Program-made: the position numbers and the translations under genes
Notes under the pieces: generated by a model
Databases searched by the model: none
Told to the model about the DNA's origin: nothing
What the model saw: only the letters and a program-made list of their open reading frames with translations
Shown here: positions 10,254-21,475 of the stretch, piece after piece
How positions within the stretch are numbered: the first letter of the stretch is position 1
Layout of the letters: the number at the start of each line of letters is the position of its first letter
Source: Hymenopus coronatus
Taxonomy: Eukaryota > Arthropoda > Insecta > Mantodea > Hymenopodidae
Direction of reading: 5' to 3'
DNA length: 64,000 bases
Assembly (NCBI GenBank): GCA_030762935.1
Contig: CM060895.1
Span: 74,569,001-74,633,000, forward strand

Positions 10254-10605
10254 GAAAAATAAAATACTACTCTTCGTATTTAAGGCATTTTTTAAAAAAC
10301 ATAAGTAAAAAAAAAAAGAGTACGTGCAAACGTAAAAGTGGGTAAAACGGTGTTTTGTTAGTATTTAATAAGTATATTTGAAAAAAAGATCGCGACAAAC
10401 TATTATAAAATCTGGAAGTTTCTGTACACAAACTGTCTTCGTATTTTAATTCTATATACCAGGAAAATTACAAGGAATATTAGATATGTATTATAATGGA
10501 ATGAAACTCATTGAATTACTCAGTATTTTTGTAATGTTTTCAGTTCCCCTGATATTTACCATTAAACGTGCATTCCTTTTCCAATATTAAGTTTTTTTTA
10601 AATGT
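10254..10605. other. no recognised feature
   Basis: AT-rich spacer between an H1 copy and the LINE 3' end. Confidence 0.4.
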
Positions 10606-11403
10606 ATTATCGTAGTCGCTTTAACCTGAGGTCATATAGCCACTATATGTGTACATTACCTTGACAAACAACTAACAATGAACTATAAATTATTTATACA
10701 AAAATCTTCTAAAAATTGTATAACTATTTTATTATACTGTGTTGCATTAAGGGTTTCAGATAAATTTATAGAGACTCCGAGTTAAAACTCGTGGACATTT
10801 TTATTAGATAGTTAACCGTGACTGGAACTTGACACTGTTCCCAGGATCGTGGATTAGATCACGTTTAGGAGTTAATACTGTGTGGCCGATGCGGAGTTTG
10901 GTAGGACTTGCTCTTGACCTCGATAGCGCATTTTTATAGCGAGAAAATAGCGTCACATACTTTCTGGAAGCTTCTCGAAGGTACTTCAAACCGAAGCTGG
11001 GAGAAACATCTTGGAAATCGAGAGAGTTTCATGATTCGATGTGTCACGTTCCAAAGATTTCTGTTTACGCATCAGGTATGGGATATACTGTGCGTAGTTT
11101 GTTCGTAAAAGCACCATTCGTTTTTCCAGCGTTGTACGATGGTTCGTTTACATGTTGAAAGTCTTGGTGGGGAGTCCTAATATCTTCTGATTGAGGATGT
11201 TTAGTGGCTTCTTTGGCTGCATTATCTGCTATGTCATTGTTGGCTATTCCAACATGTGATGGAATCCGGACTAGTGAAAGAGCTTTTTCAATAATGGTAA
11301 TTTTATGGTATATTTTCTGTTTTTTTTTTTTTAATTAAGACAGCTATCAGATGTTCTCTGAAGCCCTAAAAATGAGTTAAGCGAATCGGTATATACTATA
11401 AAA
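10606..11403 (-). pseudogene. LINE relic, part 3: end of RNase H, C-terminal domain, 3' UTR
   Basis: Minus-strand reading gives VYTDSLNS (third RNase H acidic residue; about 11395), then WIPSHVG..NNDIADNAAKEA (the RNase H end with its His and last Asp; about 11275-11210), a tail region with LRIGHTVLTP (near 10880) and CQVPVTVNYLIK. Stop codons and frameshifts occur, so it is dead. The 3' UTR ends near 10606 with ATATGACCTCAGGTTAAAGC. Domain order is that of I-like or related RNase H-bearing non-LTR retrotransposons. HSE-like GAA/TTC triplets at 10964-10980 fall in this coding sequence. Confidence 0.85.
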
Positions 11404-12285
11404 ATCTGATGTGTGCCATTCACATGACTTTCTCTATATCCCTGCAACAAATAATTCTTAAAAAGCTTATACTTCTATTTACTTTATGCTAATCAGAAAA
11501 AATTAGCAGAAATAGCCTTATTACTCGCTTCCTTGTAAGTAGGAGCGAAATAAGGGACAACCGTAGGTTAAAGTGATAGTCAAAACCTGGTTGCTATGTC
11601 AATGAAGTTCCTTTATTTATATGGATAGGAGTTGACAAGTTCCTGTATGAGAAAAGTATACGTTTTTCATAGCAGAAATCAAAAATAAGGAATGTCACAA
11701 AAACGACGAACTCCACGAAAAAAATGTATGTTACATAAATTGTGTGGTTTAAAGTGCTCTACATTTTTTGTGTAGTAAGTTTTTGTCCATCTCTTACGGT
11801 TTAGCAGTCATTCAAAATTTAGTAAAATTCATCCAGAATAAACTACTCTTCAGAGGCTATTCCCAGAAAATTCAAGATATACATTTAATTTGTCAGGTAA
11901 ATATGCTTAATATCCGAAATTTTAATCAAAATCGTTAGCCATTTTTGAGAAAATCAAAATTTTCGAAAAAAGTTCCACGTAAAGGGTAGTTGGGAGTGGG
12001 GGGATTTTTCTCAAAATCTTCGTGTCGCATCCCTGGAAGATACTAAACTTAAATACCAAGTTTGGTATTTTACCGACTTTTCGTTTTTGAGTTATCGTGT
12101 TCACAGACACACACACACACACACACACATACACGGACCTTTTTGTGAAAATTCTTTTTTTTTTTTGGATATTGGTGACCCTAAAACATATATTTCCGGT
12201 GAAATCTCGGTATCGAATTTTTGGGTGGAGTGCAATACTTTCTCTATTACACTATGTACATACTGCGTATGGAGAAAGTAAAAAT
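11404..12285 (-). mobile_element. H1 full-length copy inside the LINE RNase H
   Basis: About 882 bp, ATCTGATGTGTGCC to GTATGGAGAAAGTAAAAAT, CA run 12108-12130. The LINE reads on across it (..ESSDQF before, IVYTDS after), joined at a T-run, with no longer target duplication. It is very similar to the next copy and to the one at the window's right edge. Confidence 0.93.
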
Positions 12286-12441
12286 TGGTCACTGCTTTCC
12301 AAAATATATTGAAGAGCGAATTGGATTGCATGTAATTCTGTTGAAAAGCTTGTACGGTGGTTTGGTAAAATATAAAGCATTGTTCGGCATGGGAAAACTA
12401 CAGCACAGCCATTGTTACCAAGTCGAGAACCATCAGTAAAA
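12286..12441 (-). pseudogene. LINE relic, part 2: first half of RNase H
   Basis: Minus strand gives IFTDGSRLGNNGCAVVF, then LPNHRTSFSTELHAIQFALQ. TDGS and TELHAI hold the first two catalytic acidic residues (Asp, Glu) of RNase HI. About 52 codons are open between two H1 insertions. Confidence 0.9.
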
Positions 12442-13314
12442 ATCTGATGTGTACAATTCACGAGACTTTCTCTACATCTCTGCAACAAATTATTCTTAAA
12501 AGCTTATGCTTCTATTTACTTCATGCTAATCAGTAAAAAAATAGCAGAAATAGTCATATTACTCGCTTCCTTGTAAGTAGAAGCGAAATAAGGGAGTACC
12601 ATAGGTTAAAGTGATAATCAAGAGCTGGTTGCTATGTCACTGAAGTTCCTTTGTTTGTATGGATGACAAATTCCTGTATGAGAAATGTAAAAAAGTTTTT
12701 CATAGCAGAAACCAAAAATAAGGAATGTCACAAAAACGACGAACTCCACGAAAATATGTATGTTACATAAATTGTGTGTTTTAAAGTGCTCTACATTTTT
12801 TGTGTCGTACGTTTTTGTCCATCTCTTACGGTTTAGCAGTTATTCAAAATTTAGTAAAATTCATCCAGAATAAACTACTCTTCAGAGGCTATTCCCAGAA
12901 AATTCAAAATATACATTTTATTTGTCAGGTAAATATCTTTAATATACCAAATTTTAATCAAAATCGTTAGAGCCATTTTTGAGAAAATCAAAATTTCCGA
13001 AAAAAGTTCCATGTAAAGGGTAGTTAGGGGTGGGGGGATTTTTCTCAAAATCTTCGTGTCGCATCCCTGGAAGATACTAAACTTAAATACCAAGTTTGGT
13101 ATTTTACCTACTTTTCGTTTTTGAGTTATCGTATTCACAGACACACGGACACACACACACACACGGACCTTTTTTTTTTTTTTTTTTTTTTTTTTTTGAT
13201 AAAGGGGACCCTAAAACATATATTTGCCGAGAAATCTCGGTATCGTATTTTTTGGTGGAGTGCAATACATTCTCTATACACTATGTACATAGCGCCTATA
13301 GAGAAAGTAAAAAT
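12442..13314 (-). mobile_element. H1 full-length copy inside the LINE RNase H
   Basis: About 873 bp, ATCTGATGTGTACAATTCAC to TATAGAGAAAGTAAAAATA. Contains ACACACAC (13150-13164) and a 27-base T-run (13171-13197). Removing it joins the LINE as CCTATTTTTACTGATGG, which keeps the frame into IFTDGS; the junction lies within the T-run. Confidence 0.93.
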
Positions 13315-15590
13315 AGGTGCACTGCTGGTTTGTGAATCGCAAAGCTGTGTGAACATTTGCTGAAATATAGTATTCTTAGTTTCATTTTTCCTCCGGGTGG
13401 TCATGATCAGGTCTGCAGATGGAAGTTTGATTCTCCATGGAACTGGGCCCGTAGTGTAAGATCTTTGAATAATTTTACGAAGTTATTTGAATTCGTGAGG
13501 TAGTGAGATATATGAAGAGAGAAAGGAGTGTAACGAGCTTTATGAGGAAAATTGTTTTGGACAGGAATGACGTGTTGAGATATTTCGATTTTGTCATTGT
13601 AGCGATCTTAGGAGCAAATGACTCGAGTATTTGCGTCTTGTTTTGAGAGGAAGTTCATTAGCTTCAATTCTTGAGCTGCTTCAAGGACTCGTATGGAAAG
13701 CCCCCAGAGTTACCCTAAGTGCAAAAGACTGCGCAGTGTCAATTATTTTAAGTACTGTTACTAGATGAATTATATACTACGGATCCGTAATCGATCTTGG
13801 AGAGGGAGACAGCCTTGTAGGTTCTAATTAAGATACTAAAAGTAGCACCCCAGTTCTTGGACGCTAAAGCTTTTTAGAATATTAACACATCTTAAACACT
13901 CACCTCGAAGGTATTTATGGTTTGGGATCCAAGTTAGTTGCTGGTCGAACTATAGGCTGAGAATACGAACCGCACTGACTGTTGAAATTCGGTGACTTTC
14001 AAGTTGTAGCTGATAACCAGGAGCCTGGAGAAGACGATAGTTTGGCATTTAGGAGGTGAGAGTTTCAAACTAGTAGAGAAACCTCATTGTAGAACAGAGC
14101 TTATAGTAGATTGGAACAGATATTTTGTGCTGATGGCACTCTTCCCCTTACAATAAATTGTGAGGTCATCTGCAAATAATCATGCTTTAACTGGCGGTGA
14201 GATGCATGTTGTTATATTGTTGATATCAGCCAAGAACAGAATCACACTCAATGGGGTCCCTTGAGGAACTCCATTTTCTAGTCACTTCTTTTGATAGATG
14301 ATCGTTGGCACTCTAACTCTTAATTTTCCGATGCTGTAGAAAATTGTACACAAAAGCAATCAATTTCCTGCGATGCCGTTTTTCAATAATGTACGAATAG
14401 TATGACTGTGAAATACTCTGTCATAGGCTCTTTCTATGTCTAGGTTTTCAGCAAACATGTGTTTTTGATTAAGAAAGGCATTCCATATTTCGATTTTCAT
14501 ATGATAAGATTGTTCAACGTGGAGCGATAAACACGAAATCAGTTTTGCATCTCGAAGAAGTTTTTGCCTTCTAGAACACAACGGAGACGCATAGTAATCA
14601 TTTTCTCCATAAGTTTACACATGGTACACGTTAATGATATAGGGTGATAGTTTTCCGGATATGATTGATCGTTGTTAGGTTTAGATTTTGTAATTACTGT
14701 AGATATTCGCCATTTATTCGGAAAGCGTTTTGTAATCCAAATATTAGAATATGCGTAGCAAATATATTAAACTATTGGACACTTCAACTTCAAATTGATA
14801 AGGGATGTCAGATCCTGGACTTTTACTCGTATACTGATAGAGAGCGTCTTGCAGTTCTTTAATGGTTAGGTTGCCATTGAAACGTTGGTCACTGTTGGAA
14901 AAAATGCAGAAATTTCAAGAACTCTATGGAAATTTTGGTCATAATTAGTCAAAGGAGTTGTGGAAGGTGTTGGCTAGAGTGTTGGCCATGAGCTGGGGAT
15001 CAGTGATAATTTTACTTGTAGGTATTTGTAGTTGTTGAATTATGTGTGATCTTTTGTTCCAGATATTGCTTGTATTTTTCTCCACACTTCTGACTGGTTG
15101 GTCTTGCAGGTAAGGGATGACGGAAAACTTAACCAAGGTTCTTGCTGCCACTTGTAGACACCTAAATTCTAGCTTATTCTTAATGTTAGGTCGTCGTTTG
15201 AATTTATAGTGTGCCTTGCTTAGCTTGAATTGCTTTTCTACAAGCTTCGCTCTACCAGGAAACCTTTCATCGGCAAGAGGTAAAATTATTCAGTCAAATG
15301 CTGATTTCTGCAGACGTTAGAATTGCTGAAGTGAATAAAGAAACAATGTTGTCAATGTGTAGTTGAGAGAAGTTGTCAGGTTTGGGAAACTTATCAACTG
15401 CATTTTGAAGTGTGTTTCTGAAGCGACTACAGTTGACTTGGTTAAGATTCCAGAAGGTTGGCGTGGGTGGTGTTGATTCGGATGTGCTGTGTCGAGAATA
15501 ATAGGAAAGTGATCGCTTCCGAACAGAGTATAAGAAACTGACCAGTGGAACAAAGGGTAAGCTATTTCGAGATGATATGGTGAGGTCGTT
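13315..15590 (-). pseudogene. LINE relic, part 1: endonuclease end, reverse transcriptase, linker
   Basis: Read right to left: LFGSDHFPIIL (near 15525), the SDH motif of the APE endonuclease; SNIWNKRSHIIQQL linker (15080); ENYHPISLTCTMCKLMEKM-like text (14680-14590), broken by frameshifts; LDIERAYDRVF (14440), reverse transcriptase motif A; NGVPQGTPLSVILFL (14280-14235), motif B; LFADDLTIY (14180-14155), the FADD catalytic box; and TLGAFHTSP (13690), typical of I/Jockey-type linkers. Many stops and frameshifts. The N-terminal part of the endonuclease and ORF1 are missing: the relic ends where an H1 fragment begins. Confidence 0.9.
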
Positions 15591-15893
15591 TTCAAGATAT
15601 TCCTTGTATTGGCTTCAATTTTAAACTACCTAACTTCACTTAAACTGGATCATTCAATGTGAACCGAATCCCGTTTGCTTCACATAGCGACCAGCTTTTA
15701 AAATATTTGACTGTCGTGCTAGCCTAATGTAATTCCTTTATTTCTCTTCTACATACAAGAAATCGTGTAAAAAGACCAATTCAGCTAATGTTTATCTGGA
15801 TTAATATGATGAAGATTAAATAATCTATTGTAAAAATAGTTCGTAATTGGAACGACTAGAGAAAGTTACCTCTGCGAATGGAACAGATTGGAT
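15591..15893 (+). mobile_element. H1 3' part
   Basis: From AAGATATTCCTTGTATTGGC through TTCACATAGCGACCAGC to CTAGAGAAAGTTACC and GGAACAGATTGGATTTTTT. The 5' half is absent; it directly abuts the LINE relic. Confidence 0.75.
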
Positions 15894-15967
15894 TTTTTCC
15901 TTTGAAATGTCTTACTAACAAAATCCTGTAGAATTTAAACAAATAGCTGCTGTTTCCACATCTTGAG

Positions 15968-16288
15968 TATAGGGGGGGAAATCTGATCCGTTCCATTCAT
16001 ATCACTTGCTCTAGTTGTTCCACAGAGTAATGTTCCTTAAAAATATTACTCTTTTATCTACATCATGCTAATCGAGATAAACATTAGTATAATTGGTCTA
16101 CTTTCTATATTCCTTGTTAGTAGGAAATAAGAAAATACACTGCGCGCACACATATATAGGTTTCTAAAAATCCATTTTTTTTTTTTTTTTGGATTCAGGG
16201 TGTCAAAATCCATTTATAGAATTTTTGGGTAACAATAGCTTCTCTTTCCACTATGAACATTGCACATACATCTAGAGAAAGCTGTAAT
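15968..16288 (-). mobile_element. H1 with large internal deletion
   Basis: About 320 bp that keep both ends: AATCTGATCCGTTCCATTC on the left and TCTAGAGAAAGCTG on the right. The body jumps from TCCTTGTTAGTAGGAAATAAG directly to the CACACA/T-run/ATTCAGGG end block, losing about 550 bp. Confidence 0.8.
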
Positions 16289-16309
16289 ACTTGTATAGTC
16301 TAAGATGCA

Positions 16310-16565
16310 TTTTCTTTAATAAAGTTCTGAAGTTTTGTTAGGACTCTGTATACCTTTTTTTTTTTTTTTCCCTCTCTTTCTTTCCCCAACATTTTCTTAG
16401 TTTATTATTTAATTACCGTCTTGCTTTTTTTGCGTTTAATACAAACACATACACATTCAAAAACATAACACCATCCATGGCCAAGGCGGGACTGCGCCAC
16501 GAAGAACCAAAGCGAGGCACCTTAGCGGGCACGCCATGGGGAATGGCATGCACGCATGGCGTTTT
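16310..16565 (-). mobile_element. SINE-like repeat S-G
   Basis: Shares an ordered series of blocks with 36915-37165: GAAGTTTTRTYAGGACTC, a T/C-rich tract, TTTCCCCA, TTACCGT, ACACA-rich text, CCATGSCCAAG and AGGCACYTYAGCG. On the minus strand the right end could be a worn tRNA-like head. No clear box B here; the SINE call is tentative, the repeat relationship is clear. Confidence 0.5.
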
Positions 16566-16774
16566 CTACAAGCTGTATTTTGTTACGAAATAGAACTTTT
16601 CTGTCCGCCTTACATTTATTGAGATAAAGGTTTGCAGAAATAGTTTCCTTGTTCATTTCCTGGTAGTACAACCACCGAACGGAAAACCGAAGCGATAGTC
16701 TAATCGTTCATTTATGCTGGCCATGAAATTCCGTACTGCTTCTAGGACATGTTGAAAAATTAATTACAGAACTT
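16566..16774. other. no recognised feature
   Basis: Short spacer. Confidence 0.3.
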
Positions 16775-17616
16775 AAATCCTTGTGTGTTCCATTCACATC
16801 TTCATCTCTGCAACAAATTATTCTTAAAAAGCTTATTCTTCTATTTATTTAATGCTAATCGTGAAAAAATTAGCAGAAATAGTCTTATCACTTGCTTCCA
16901 TGCAAGTAAAAGGGAAACAAGGGAATAGCATAGGCCAAAGCATTAGTCAAAAGCTGGTTGCTATGCGATTAAGTTCCTTTGCTTGTATGGACAGGAGTTG
17001 TTGACAAATTCCCACACGACAAAAGTATAATTATTTTAAAACCGAAACCAATAACAAGGAATATCTAAAATCGAACCAACTCCACGAAAAAAATGTAACA
17101 TAAATTGTGTGTTTTAACAAGCTCTACATTTTCTGTTAAGTTAGCTTTTGGCTGTCTATTACGGTTTACCATTTAGGTAAAATTCCGTAAAATTCAACCA
17201 GAATAAAGTAGTCTTCAGAGGATATTCCTAGAAAATTCAAGAAATACAATCTATTTGTCATGTAAATATCTTAAATATACGATATTTTAATCAAAATCGA
17301 TAGAGCCACTTTTGAGAGAGACAAAATGTTCGAAAAAAGTTCCATGAAGAGGGTAGTTGTGAGTGGGGGATTTGCTTGAAAAATCTTCGTCTCGCATCCA
17401 TGTAAGATGCCAAACTTAAATAACAAGTTTGATATTTAATGGTCTTTTTGTTTTTTGAGCTATGCTCTCCACAGTCATACACAGACACACACGGGCCTTT
17501 TTCCTAGGGACCTTAAAACATGTATTTACGGTGAAATCTCTGTATCGGATTTTTGTGTGCATTCCAATGCCTTCTCTGTACATTATTTGCATAGCTGGTG
17601 TAAAGAAGGTAAAAAA
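16775..17616 (-). mobile_element. H1 near full-length copy
   Basis: About 842 bp from AATCCTTGTGTGTTCC to GTAAAGAAGGTAAAAAAA. Both the subterminal repeat (ACTTTC missing between CACATC and TTCATC) and the CA run (CACAGACACACAC, 17481-17493) are reduced. Confidence 0.85.
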
Positions 17617-17744
17617 AGTGCTGAAATATTCAAACCAATAATGACAATAAGGAATAACTCGATCTAGGAATAAATTGTTTTTAAGAGACTGGATTATGTG
17701 TTTCTAGTGTGCCTATTATATGATATTATAATATATTATTTATT

Positions 17745-18085
17745 TTGAATGAAGATGATTTCATAGAATTCAAGATATGCAGTTTGTCAGTATATATTTT
17801 AAATATATGATAAGTTAATCAAAATAGTCATTTTTGAGAAAATCATTTTTGAATACAAGTTTTCCTATAAAGGAAGGTTTGGGAAGTGTAATACTTTTTT
17901 TAAACATTATTGTTGGATCTATAGAAGATGCTAAATAAAAATACCAATTTATGTTTTTAGTTCAGATTTTGCATAAACATGTGTGTGCCACAATTCAGGG
18001 GTCTTCGAAAACATATTTACACTGAAATATCGATATACTTTTTGTTGGAGCAATAACTATTTCTTTTATCGCTATAGATAATTGT
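17745..18085 (-). mobile_element. H1 5' part, strongly diverged
   Basis: Recognisable pieces in order: AGAATTCAAGATATGCAG, GTCATTTTTGAGAAAATC, AGAAGATGCTAAATAAAAAT, ATTCAGGGGTCTTCG, AAATATCGATAT. The terminus is degraded. Confidence 0.6.
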
Positions 18086-19088
18086 TATCCAGTTTAATAG
18101 CATTTCTAAGAAAAAATGTATTTGCTTTACTCTTCAATTATCTGAAGTTTCGATTTAGTTTTGCTTAGGAGGTTCCTTCGTATGAAAAAAATACAGCATT
18201 TAAAAGTGTATATTGAATTTGATTACTGATTTTGTGTATGATTCAATGTTAATTATATTTTAGTTTATTATGCAGATGAAAACTCAGGTTTAGGTGTCTA
18301 ACATAATACATTAGAAAACTGAATCTATGAAATTTAGAAATAGTATGTAAGTTTTGTTGAAATTTATGCGTAATAGCTACTAACTGAAATGCCCGACGCT
18401 GCACTGTGTCTCACGGCGTATAAAAGAGAATAATATATCAAATTTGTTTAACTATGTTTACAAGGTCGCCGTGTATGTATGTTCCTCAGACTTCCGAATT
18501 TGCTCGAAACGGTGCAACGATGTAGAAGTCTCGCATTTAAGGGTAAGAGAAAAAATTCTGCAGAACTGACATCACAAACCCCATACCTGAGGGGTAAAAA
18601 AATGTCTGGAGTGTTAGAAGTTTTTAAATGCAAATGAGGCCGGTTTATTCATCCTTTTCCTAAATAATAATCAAAGGAGTGGTAACAATAGTCCTGCCCA
18701 AATGGAATACAAAGTTCTAAAATGCAGAAAAGTCTTAAAATTACCCTTTCTCGGGCAACAGCTGGATTGTTTTATAAATATTTTTGCTAAATAAAGAAAT
18801 GATTTTCTCTTTATTAATTAAGGAATAGAAACATGTATATAGCTATTTCAATGGAAGAAGACAATAAAACGTTTGATTGGAGGCCAATTTTGACATATTT
18901 TCAGTATTAATTGGCTTACTTTCTTAATTGTATTGCTAAATAATATAATGATGCAGGTATAAATGAAAAACGCTTGAGTATTTCAACTAATAGTTTCCCA
19001 TATAACGGTAGTTTTAGTAGAATACTTGAAAGACGGCAAATTTAAATACTAGTTTGTTTATTGTACTGGGTAATGCTCCTATACTTAC
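18086..19088. other. 1 kb without recognised feature
   Basis: AT-rich DNA. The 61-codon minus frame at 18448-18633 shows no domain and is probably chance. Confidence 0.4.
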
Positions 19089-19101
19089 GTCACCATAGGT
19101 A

Positions 19102-19345
19102 GGTGCGGCCGCGCCGTGTCCGAGTGGTCAGACCACTCGACTCTCACCTAGACGGTCGGGGTTCGATCCCAAGCGACCGCAAGTGAGATTTGTGGTGGAC
19201 AAAACGGCGTTGAGGCGGGTTTTCTCCGGGTACTCCGGTTTCCCCCGCCATCGCATTCCACCGGTGCTCCATCATCATTCATGTATCATCAGTGTCACCG
19301 CCTGCGGTGCCATTAGTAGTTAAAGCGGGCGTTAAACACTACCAA
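19102..19345 (+). mobile_element. SINE family S-E (tRNA-Ser/Leu-like head), complete with TSD
   Basis: 244 bp, GC-rich. The head has GTGTCCGAGTGGTCAGACCA (box A region, type II tRNA-like) and GGGTTCGATCCC (box B). The body has GGCGGGTTTTCTCCGGGTAC, and the tail GCGGGCGTTAAACACTACC. A perfect 13-bp target duplication GTCACCATAGGTA lies at 19089-19101 and 19346-19358. Other copies lie at 55925 and 60862, with a relative at 58040. Confidence 0.92.
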
Positions 19346-19445
19346 GTCACCATAGGTATACTGTTAGGGCCAGTTGAAAAATCCAATCCCAGCTGTTGCA
19401 TTGGTTTTTCAGCGTTCCTAACAAAATAACTAAGATTGCTAATTA

Positions 19446-19540
19446 AACTTTTCGTGTATACGGACAATTTTTAATTTGTATTTATTCAGGGGAACACAAC
19501 AATTAAATTTCCGAATCTCTACGTAAATTGTTTAAATACA
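19446..19540 (-). mobile_element. H1 5' fragment, diverged
   Basis: ACTTTTCG..ACGGACAATTTTT..TTATTCAGGGGAACACAA..TTTCCGAATCTC follows the order of the H1 end block without the terminus. Confidence 0.5.
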
Positions 19541-19735
19541 ATAATTCACCTGCTTACTATATGCAGTAAACCATGTAAAATGTAAATTTTTACTCTTAGC
19601 TAAACATTGCAATTTGATTCTATTAAATTATGGTTGCACTTGCCCAATAGCTTTTCGTTTTTTGGAGCATATAAGATTAAATATTACAGAAGACACTCCA
19701 AAAATAAAAATTCTCAAGACACTATAAAATTAAAA

Positions 19736-20306
19736 CACCAAATGTGTTGCATTCACATGTCTTTCACTACTTATTGTGCAAACAAAGTATTCATGCAAAA
19801 GATTAATACTCTAATCTACATAATGCTTAACGAGATAAATGTTAACACAATAATTGGTCTTGCTACTTAGCTCGTTATAAGCAGAGGGGAAATAAGGATA
19901 TACCAGGCTAAAGAGTTCGGTTTGCTTTGCAGTTCTAGAATAACAAAAGAGGAGACGAAAGGTGACACAGCTTGAAAAGATGTCTGGTTTAAAATTTAAG
20001 CAAATAACAAGGAATATCTCGGAAACGGCCAACTACAACAAAAATGTACATAACACAAATTGTGTGTGTTAACGAGATCTACATTTATTGTATTGTAAGT
20101 CCTTGAGTATATTTACCATTTACACAAAATTCAGAAAAATGCATCCAGAATGAACCGGTCTTCAGAAGCTATTCCCAAAAAATTCAAGATATACATTTTA
20201 TTTGTGATGTAAATAGCTTTATGGAAATTCCCTTGAAAATCTTCATGTTGCATCCTTAGAAGATGCCAAACTTAAATACCAACTTTTAGATTTTTAGCTA
20301 TGTTTC

Positions 20307-20356
<50 letters not shown>

Positions 20357-20530
20357 ACATACATACATACATACACAAATATGGACCCTTTTTATGACAA
20401 TGTTTTTTTTTGGATTCAGGAGACCTCAAAAGATATATTTCCGGTGAAATCTGGTATCGACTTTTTGGGTGAAATACTACTTCCTCGATACACTATGTAC
20501 TTGTACATAGTACGTGTAGAGAAAGTAATA
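19736..20530 (-). mobile_element. H1 near full-length copy
   Basis: From ACCAAATGTGTTGCATTCAC to CGTGTAGAGAAAGTAATA. Carries the longest clean CA run of the window followed by a CATA run (20311-20370), showing the internal microsatellite can expand in one copy. Confidence 0.88.
20311..20370. repeat. (CA)n/(CATA)n microsatellite within H1
   Basis: About 20 CA units, then CATA units. It creates a spurious open frame of His-Thr repeats. Confidence 0.95.
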
Positions 20531-20838
20531 TTGACAAACCACTATGCAAAAGAAGTGTTCATGAACACCGAAGTTTAGAATGGTTTCTCGAGAATGTATC
20601 TAACATTCGGGCTGCCTCTTCGTTATTTATAGAGACAATAAGTAGTTTGGAAACGTCACTGTAGTCCATGTTGTTATGAGTAACTAATACATCTACTGAT
20701 AGACTCAAAACATGCAAAACAAAAGAAAGGCAAAGGTAATGCCGAATAGAAGAACCTATGAAGTTATAAAGCACTAAAATGATATGCTTGTTTTGTCATA
20801 CACAAGTATATTAGAGTCGGACTAACGTGTGTGTGTGT
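20531..20838. other. no recognised feature
   Basis: The minus-strand frame 20559-20774 (71 codons) is free of simple repeats but matches no family I know. Confidence 0.4.
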
Positions 20839-21138
20839 AAATAAAAGTAAATGGCGTGTTATTTATGGACGCTCTTTAACTACTACTCTGGTTCTCAGCG
20901 TCCTATTCTAAATTGGGCGTGAAGGACCGCTTAATTTTGCTCAGAGGACTCTCTTATTAAGCTTGAGGTTCTTTTATGTGCCGAAAATCTACGACACGGG
21001 ACCAACAGCTTTACTTCCCTTCCAAAGGAAGCCATGCTAAGAATATTTACGCCCGAAAAAATCCATCCTCCGCCGGGTTTGAAACCGCGACCTTGGGTAT
21101 ATGAAGTCAGCATTTAACCATTACACCACGGAGGGCGA
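20839..21138 (-). mobile_element. SINE family S-C, near complete
   Basis: Minus strand: head CGCCCTCCGTGGTGTAATGG (box A region), box B near GGTTTCAAACCCGG, then GGATGGATTTTTTCGGGCGT, CTTCCTTTGGAAGGGAAGTA, CCCGTGTCGTAGATTTTCGG, AAAAGAACCTCAAGC and the tail GGACGCTGAGAACCAG..TTATGGACGCTCTTTAAC. Possible TG-rich target duplication. Confidence 0.88.
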
Positions 21139-21475
21139 CAATGTGTGTGTACATCACACACTTCGATTGTACATCTACATATATATTTAATAATCGATTC
21201 CAGAGAGGATAAAATGAGTAATATTCGCCGTTCTTATTTTCTGAGGCCGGTGAGAGTTTAAAGCATTAGTCATAATTATTATTTGAGATTATTTCAGAAA
21301 GATACTGCGACCTGTGGCCTTGAATTTTTAGTAGGTATCGCCTAAAATTAAATAATTACTTATGTGGAATTCTAAGCTAGATAGCAACTTTCGCCTTGTG
21401 TCAAAAGTCTAAAACACCTAAAGACATACATCCAAACGTACTTGCCTACATACGTACATCATATATAGTACATTC
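21139..21475. other. no recognised feature
   Basis: AT-rich spacer. Confidence 0.35.

Noticed and set aside
10964..10980. Perfect heat-shock element TTCTGGAAGCTTCTCGAA
   Set aside because: It lies in the coding part of the LINE relic on the other strand and has no TATA box nearby; likely chance.
20300..20578. Open frames with His-Thr or Val-Cys repeats (also near 3633, 12097, 13121, 27927, 29821)
   Set aside because: All are the CA/GT microsatellite slot of H1 copies.
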